Assembly (NCBI RefSeq): GCF_019583405.1
Contig: NZ_SZUU01000003.1
Coordinates: 496,001 to 560,000 of the forward strand
Origin: Bacteroides fragilis
GTDB lineage: Bacteria > Bacteroidota > Bacteroidia > Bacteroidales > Bacteroidaceae
Direction: 5' to 3'
DNA length: 64,000 nucleotides
Shown here: in pieces, positions 59,537 through 64,000 of the stretch
Numbering within the stretch: position 1 is the stretch's first letter
Layout: every line of letters starts with the position of its first letter
Program-made: the position numbers and the translations under genes
The notes under the pieces: generated by a model
What the model was told of the DNA's origin: nothing
Seen by the model: only the letters and a program-made list of their open reading frames with translations
Databases searched by the model: none

Positions 59537-59880
59537 AATATGTATCTAATTGTAATGTGTTAATTTTCGGTGGAAGGATGCCCTTGAGTGGCTGCTATTT
59601 TGAATATGCTGATAGTGTCGGTGCAGGCGTAGTTAATACCTCTTGGCATTATATTCACAACTAGAAGTTCACTTCTGGTGTGCCGCCTCACAAAGACTCT
59701 TTTTGTATGAAATAATAAAGAAGTAAGAAGATGTGTCAAAATGCATATTCACCACAGATTACACAAATAAATATTATTGGTTGTCAGTAGATTAAAATCA
59801 TTTTGTGTAAATCCGTGTAATCTGTGGTGAGTTATGACACACCTTCTACCATATATACACTATCTTGTTGACGGTGGTCC
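59537..59880. other. Intergenic region between convergent genes
   Basis: The only structure seen is the long imperfect palindrome at 59730-59842. The rest has no convincing gene. Confidence 0.5.
59730..59842 (-). repeat. Long palindromic element / terminator after the GT gene
   Basis: Inner arms TCACCACAGATTACAC (59749-59764) and GTGTAATCTGTGGTGA (59815-59830) are perfect complements. Outer arms TGTGTCA (59732-59738) and TGACACA (59835-59841) extend the structure. Its borders (TGTGTCAAAA ... GACACACCTTC) match those of the element at 63650-63698, so both belong to one repeat family placed just after gene ends. Confidence 0.65.
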
Positions 59881-62067
59881 TTATATCATAGCCAATCTTG
59901 CTAATAAGTAGCAGACTGACGATTCAGCCCCTTGATTCAGGTTTATATTAGTCTCTTCCAGCCCATCATAGCATCCTCCTGTAGCCGGATTATAGATAAT
60001 TTGGCGGAGATGATTATTACCTTGGAACCAGCTAAAGGCTTCATTCTGTTTCACTGAATATTCTTTTTCACGAAAGGTACTGTGAAATTTAGCTAACGCA
60101 ATTACAGTTCCTGCCACATCAATGGGCTGCTCTCCGTAGTTGTAGTTTTCTCTGCCTTTGTGTAACCAACCTTTATTGGAGATAACCTTTATTTGCGAAC
60201 CACAAAATATCTTTTTGAGTAGAAAGTCGAATGATTCTTTTGCTGTATTTTTATATACTTCATTATGGGTGATAGCATAGGCATACAGTAGACTTTCCGA
60301 TAATACACTATTCTCGTAGGTGAGATAGGTCTCAAACCATAACCAGTTTTCACTTGTGTTAGCTATGTAGTGCTCAACCAGTTTGTTCGCTAACAGACAG
60401 ATTAGAGAATAAATGTCAGTTGAGGGGAATCTTTGATAATACCAGGATAATCCTTTGATTGCGAATGCTATGCTGCGAGGAGATTGCAGTTGATAAAGGG
60501 TACTGATGGCGGATTTGAATACTTGGATAATTTCCGCTATCGGACAACCGGGAAATAACTCATTGTGTAGAATGAAATAACCCAGTGCACTTATTGCTCG
60601 GGCATTACTGTCTTCTAGTCCCACCTCCTGATTTTGCGGAGTGAATATTAAGTCTTTATTTACATAATTCAGGAATTTGCCATTTGGTTGTGCGCAGTAT
60701 ATAATGAAATTCAGATATGTCCGGATATACTTTTCGCACGATATATCCTGGGTTTCAATATACATTTGGCATAATGCCATCAGTGCCCGTGCATTGTCAT
60801 CAAGGGTATACCCTGTGGTGATGTCAGGACGGTTACCTCTTGAAAACTGTACCATGGCAAAGTTATGGCTCATTCGTTTGATATGTTCGATGTTGATAGG
60901 AGGTATTGAATAGTTCAATGTTTCTGTAAAGCCAATCTTTTCTTTAAATAAAGAGGCGTAGGCAATGGCTACGTTCTCCCATGCTGTTTCTGCCATTTTC
61001 TGCAAACAGACGATTTTCATTTGTTGTTGCTGCTTCCTGTTCATTAACAACTGATTAGTCAGTTCTGTCAATCGTGTCGAATCTCTAAAGTTGAAAATTA
61101 GTCCGGCTTCATTTTCCAATAATTCCAGTGCATGGGGAATAGGAGTGGCAATGATGGGGCATCCACAGCTGAGTGCATAAACAAAGGTTCCGCTGACAGC
61201 CTGGTTCGGATCATTCGATGTAAACAGATAGACATCTGTAAGTTGCAGATATTCCAAAAGGACATGTAGTTCCAAATATCGGTTGATGAAACGCACATGT
61301 TCTTCCAATCCCAGTTCATTTACTTTCTTTTCAAGCATCAGACGGTATGTTTCCCCATTGGTTTTCAGTATGGTAGGATGCATTTTTCCGATGATAAGAA
61401 ATAAAACAGCTGGATTTTTTTTAATAATACCCGGTAGTGCATCCAAAGTAGTCTCAATGCTTTTCCCTGGGCTTAATAATCCGAAGGTTGATAACACCTG
61501 CCTCCCGGAATATCCGTATTTTTCTTTCAGTTTGCGCTTGTCCATCTGTGATACCAGATGGGTGCCATGAGGGATGATCTCTATTTTTCCGGCATTTAGC
61601 AGGTAATCTTCTTTTAAGATTCGGGCAGACGTTTGTGTCATCACCACAATAGCTGAACACGTATCTGTTAACTCGTTCAGATATCTTATTTGTTTTTCTG
61701 TAGGATGGGGGAGTACTGTATGAAAAACGATGATGACCGGTTTCCCAAGATTTTTTATAAATGCGGGTAGCAGCTCTTCATGTTCACGGAAAAGTCCGAA
61801 TTCATGTTGTATACAGACTAATTCGATGGCTGTATCCTGTTCTATCTTTTTTGCGACAGTAGCAAATTCATTACTCACTGAGGTATTCAGAGTATATTTC
61901 ACAATTGGTTCATATTCATGCTGCTCCAGTTTTGACTCCAGTGCACAAACTTTTATTGAGTAAGATTCTCCAAACTTGTTAAGAATGGCCTGAATCAAGT
62001 CGTCGGAGAATGTGGCGATACCACATTCTCGTGGTGGATAAGTGGTAATACATACTATCTCTTTCAT
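59881..62067 (-). CDS. GT4 glycosyltransferase fused to an alpha/alpha-barrel glycosidase-like domain
   Basis: This is a 728-residue cytosolic protein. The N-terminal half (about 1-385) is a GT-B, family-4-type transferase (MKEIVCITTYPPRECGIATF, VCIQHEFGLF, EIIPHGTHL, QVLSTFGLLSPGKSIET, donor site SGTFVYALSCGCPIIAT). The C-terminal half (about 400-728) is helical, with TGYTLDDNARALMALCQ, EDSNARAISALGYFI and EQPIDVAGTVIALAKF, like six-hairpin glycosidases or phosphorylases. It overlaps the GH130 gene by 4 bp, so both enzymes work on one intracellular glycan, possibly a mannoside. Confidence 0.82.
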   Translation of the reverse strand: MKEIVCITTYPPRECGIATFSDDLIQAILNKFGESYSIKVCALESKLEQHEYEPIVKYTLNTSVSNEFATVAKKIEQDTAIELVCIQHEFGLFREHEELLPAFIKNLGKPVIIVFHTVLPHPTEKQIRYLNELTDTCSAIVVMTQTSARILKEDYLLNAGKIEIIPHGTHLVSQMDKRKLKEKYGYSGRQVLSTFGLLSPGKSIETTLDALPGIIKKNPAVLFLIIGKMHPTILKTNGETYRLMLEKKVNELGLEEHVRFINRYLELHVLLEYLQLTDVYLFTSNDPNQAVSGTFVYALSCGCPIIATPIPHALELLENEAGLIFNFRDSTRLTELTNQLLMNRKQQQQMKIVCLQKMAETAWENVAIAYASLFKEKIGFTETLNYSIPPINIEHIKRMSHNFAMVQFSRGNRPDITTGYTLDDNARALMALCQMYIETQDISCEKYIRTYLNFIIYCAQPNGKFLNYVNKDLIFTPQNQEVGLEDSNARAISALGYFILHNELFPGCPIAEIIQVFKSAISTLYQLQSPRSIAFAIKGLSWYYQRFPSTDIYSLICLLANKLVEHYIANTSENWLWFETYLTYENSVLSESLLYAYAITHNEVYKNTAKESFDFLLKKIFCGSQIKVISNKGWLHKGRENYNYGEQPIDVAGTVIALAKFHSTFREKEYSVKQNEAFSWFQGNNHLRQIIYNPATGGCYDGLEETNINLNQGAESSVCYLLARLAMI

Positions 62068-63095
62068 TTTTTGTAGATCATTAATTCATTGATTAACTCT
62101 TGTATCGGTATCGAAGCGCAAGCGACACATTTATCGGCTGCGCCATAATAGATATATAACCGATGGTCAAAAATAGCTGTTCCGGTGGGGAAGCACACTT
62201 GATTGACCACTCCTGTTGTTTCGTACTCTTGTTCCGGACTGAACAAAGGATAAGGGAGTCTGGCTATCTCAATTGTAGGATTGTCTTTATCGAGGAGAGC
62301 AGCACAAGCTGAATAAACGTATCCGCTCGGCGTATCATGTACGCTATGATAGATCATTAGCCATCCTTCCGGAACTTCTATTGGCGGACAACCGGCGCCA
62401 ATATAGCTTGATTCGTGGTCATAGTGTGGCTCAAAGAAGATATGATGTGTGAAATTGAGGAAATACTTATCCCAGAAATTATGGGTTAAGTCTTCTAATT
62501 TGTCTACAGCTACCCATTGTATATCAGGTTTGATGCGGTGCAGGAAGAAAAATTTTCCATTTATCTTCCGGGGGAAGAATACGACATTTTTATCTGTCAG
62601 GTAAATGGGCTTTCCGATAGGAGAAGTCTCTTCCCTCTTATTACCTGAGCGGAAGTATTTGCTGGTATGTTTTCCTTCCAGTATTACCCGTTCTTTAAAT
62701 TGGCGATAAGTGAATCGGGAAGTGATTACTCCTTTTTTAGTGAAATGTACTAAATCTTCCGACACGGCCAATGCCCCCATGGCACTGAAACCGTCATAAG
62801 CAGTGTAAGTGAGATAGTATATCCCTTCTATTTTTACGATTCGAGGGTCTTCTACTCCCTGACATTCATAATCAAATTCGGGGAATAATAACGGAATGCT
62901 GTTTCTTTCCACCATTTTCAATGGTCCTTCCAAACGGCAATAGCCTATAGTGGAATGATTGCCTTCTCTGACAGCTCGATAAAACATGTGTACCGTATTT
63001 CCTTCGGCAATGACGGCTGGGTTCATCACACTTTCGTTCTCGAAAGTAAGATTCGTTGTTTTCAGTATTATACCTTCTCTTTGTACCTTAATCAT
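62064..63095 (-). CDS. GH130 glycoside phosphorylase/hydrolase
   Basis: The 343-residue five-bladed propeller enzyme has the GH130 catalytic aspartate in GVEDPRIVKIEG (about residue 80) and the family blocks ESVMNPAVIAEGNTVHMFYR and GAGCPPIEVPEGWLMIYHSV. GH130 members phosphorolyse or hydrolyse beta-mannosides. There is no signal peptide, so it acts in the cytosol. Its ATG shares a base with the stop of a small upstream ORF, and its stop overlaps the GT4 fusion gene. Confidence 0.88.
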   Translation of the reverse strand: MIKVQREGIILKTTNLTFENESVMNPAVIAEGNTVHMFYRAVREGNHSTIGYCRLEGPLKMVERNSIPLLFPEFDYECQGVEDPRIVKIEGIYYLTYTAYDGFSAMGALAVSEDLVHFTKKGVITSRFTYRQFKERVILEGKHTSKYFRSGNKREETSPIGKPIYLTDKNVVFFPRKINGKFFFLHRIKPDIQWVAVDKLEDLTHNFWDKYFLNFTHHIFFEPHYDHESSYIGAGCPPIEVPEGWLMIYHSVHDTPSGYVYSACAALLDKDNPTIEIARLPYPLFSPEQEYETTGVVNQVCFPTGTAIFDHRLYIYYGAADKCVACASIPIQELINELMIYKK

Positions 63096-63226
63096 TAGGT
63101 GGCTTGTTTTATGTGAAGTCCTTTTTCCGACTTACTGTTTTTCTCTCTTTGATAGTCCGTTAAGATTTTGTCACTTTTAGTCGACTTATCTTTCTTTTTT
63201 TCTTTTTTTCTCTCTTTACCTTTCAT
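63095..63226 (-). CDS. Small Lys-rich protein coupled to GH130
   Basis: A 43-residue frame starts at an ATG at 63226 (MKGKERKKEKKKDKSTKS) and ends at IKQAT with TAA whose last base is the A of the GH130 ATG (TAATG). The tail SDKILTDYQREKNSKSEKGL looks like a real sequence and not random. The coupling suggests a role in GH130 translation or a small cytosolic partner. I do not recognise it. Confidence 0.5.
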   Translation of the reverse strand: MKGKERKKEKKKDKSTKSDKILTDYQREKNSKSEKGLHIKQAT

Positions 63227-63288
63227 GATTCATTGATTTTTTATGTGAATTGATACTGGAAATTGTAGTGAGTTAATGGGGTAGTTTT

Positions 63289-63296
63289 CAAATGTA
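63289..63296 (-). promoter_or_regulatory. -7 box TACATTTG of the GH130 operon
   Basis: It matches TAnnTTTG on the minus strand, 62 bp before the small-ORF ATG. A TTTG at 63311-63314 is only 14 bp further upstream, shorter than the usual spacer. Confidence 0.45.
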
Positions 63297-63649
63297 CCTA
63301 TTAAAATTAGCAAAGTAGGTGTCCATTGGATGTTTGTTTCTTTAATTGTGCTTTTTACATTTTAGGGAACATAAATTAGGGTATGACTTTGATTATAATA
63401 TGTTGTAAATCATTTTATTAATTGTTACACTAATAAGCAGAATATTTACTCGGATTTTCGTGAAGAACAAGGAATATTAAAAAAAATTCAATAGAGTTAT
63501 AGGTTTACTTCGTTGAATGTTTGGGGCATTCTATTAGCGCATAAAATATTTAGTGAGCAAGATTTGTATTAGCTATCCGGCTTTTTGATTTTAGTTGTTT
63601 TGCCATTAGGTTAGCTTCAGAAGTTCTACTAAGTCTGGTGGATATAAAA

Positions 63650-63698
63650 GTGTGTCAAAAGTAGCTTCCTTCTTAGATGAAAAATACTTTCGACACAC
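63650..63698 (-). terminator. Palindromic terminator of the right-edge gene
   Basis: GTGTGTCAAAAGTA (63650-63663) pairs with TACTTTCGACACAC (63685-63698), 13 of 14 bases. On the minus strand it is followed by TTTTATAT. It shares its borders with the palindrome at 59730-59842. Confidence 0.65.
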
Positions 63699-63719
63699 CT
63701 TCATTGATTTTATCTATCT

Positions 63720-64000
63720 TTATTCCAGAATAAAGATATAGCCTTTGTCTTTCGGTATTTTGATTTTATCTTTGGCTGACAGTGTGAATCCTTCCTGGAA
63801 ACCTTTGATGGCAGGTGCCGTCAGTTTTGCCTTGTCGGGGTCTATCCCCAGTTTATCCCAGTCAATTTGTAGTTTCACCTCACTGTCTTTCTTTGCCCAG
63901 CTGGCAATGGCTATCATCACTTTGCCATCTTTGATAAATGAAGTGGCCAGAATATCGCTGCGTCCTGTTTTCACCGGATTGTATGATACCCAATACCCCA
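63720..64000 (-). CDS. C-terminal part of a secreted hydrolase-like protein (gene runs off the right edge)
   Basis: The frame is open to the right edge (GYWVSYNPVKTGRSDILATS then FIKDGKVMIAIASWAKKD ...). The visible 93 residues form a beta-rich C-terminal domain with IDWDKLGIDPDKAKLTAPAI and an ending in KGYIFILE. From memory this kind of tail closes large Bacteroides glycoside-hydrolase-like proteins (DUF6067 type). The catalytic part is outside the window, so the family is uncertain. Confidence 0.5.
   Translation of the reverse strand, partial: GYWVSYNPVKTGRSDILATSFIKDGKVMIAIASWAKKDSEVKLQIDWDKLGIDPDKAKLTAPAIKGFQEGFTLSAKDKIKIPKDKGYIFILE

Larger units (their letters stand above)
63227..63719. 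other. Upstream region of the GH130 operon and terminator of the next gene
   Basis: It holds a -7 box (63289-63296) for the small ORF/GH130/GT operon and the palindromic terminator at 63650-63698. The remaining AT-rich stretch has no gene that I can see. Confidence 0.5.

Overview
The window looks like a Bacteroides chromosome, most likely from the B. fragilis group. Three things point there: promoter boxes of the Bacteroides form TAnnTTTG (usually TATCTTTG or TAACTTTG), TonB receptors with carboxypeptidase-regulatory N-termini and an ECF sigma/FecR cascade, and genes such as feoAB fusion, tilS, nhaC and DUF4251, plus RteC and IntDOT-type mobile-element genes.

Region 1 (1-11.1 kb, mostly minus strand): a partial bamA, then an ECF sigma / small outer-membrane protein / FecR / STN-TonB receptor operon, a large MG2-domain secreted protein and a small membrane protein. 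Region 2 (11.4-27.2 kb): a GH31 alpha-glycosidase, an NlpE-like lipoprotein, a CorC/HlyC transporter, an M48 peptidase and a second TonB receptor, a frameshifted DUF2007 gene, an esterase, metY-mnmA, an orphan LuxR-type regulator, DUF4251, nhaC and a VIT/CCC1 transporter. Region 3 (27.7-41.8 kb): an MFS transporter, the pbpC / alpha-2-macroglobulin pair (a known functional couple for periplasmic defence or repair), a stump of an AAA/PD-(D/E)XK gene, tilS, feoAB and its Cys-rich partner.

Region 4 (41.83-56.84 kb) is the accessory part. A tRNA-Cys gene carries an integrated mobilizable element. Its 17-bp att core (AATCCGCCAGGAACCTC) recurs at 56822-56838, and a worn third copy at 54800-54815 splits the insertion into two tandem elements. 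Element A (about 12.9 kb) has an IntDOT-like integrase, a structured leader with a short peptide ORF in front of a MutS2-like ATPase lacking the Smr domain, an RteC-like regulator, HTH/Xis genes, mobilization genes with a candidate oriT, a primase, a DUF3987 protein, an XRE regulator, and a two-gene AAA-ATPase/TOPRIM cargo. Element B (about 2.0 kb) is a collapsed relative: its left end is fused to a piece of the xis-like gene and the tail of the XRE gene, and it keeps two Fic genes in the slot where A carries the ATPase/TOPRIM pair.

Region 5 (57.1-64 kb): a lipoprotein, a GNAT-YoaP protein, a small secreted protein made of 20-residue repeats, and a small Lys-rich ORF / GH130 / GT4-fusion operon that probably handles a mannoside-type glycan in the cytoplasm, followed by the tail of a secreted hydrolase-like gene cut by the right edge.

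The strongest candidate for something undescribed is the unit 43459-46344. It has a Bacteroides promoter, a 22-codon leader ORF with macrolide-arrest-like motifs, mutually exclusive hairpins, a Smr-less MutS2 homologue (a ribosome-rescue family) and then RteC. It resembles the antibiotic-induced tetQ-rteABC logic of CTnDOT with a different effector. All functional claims about it are inference.
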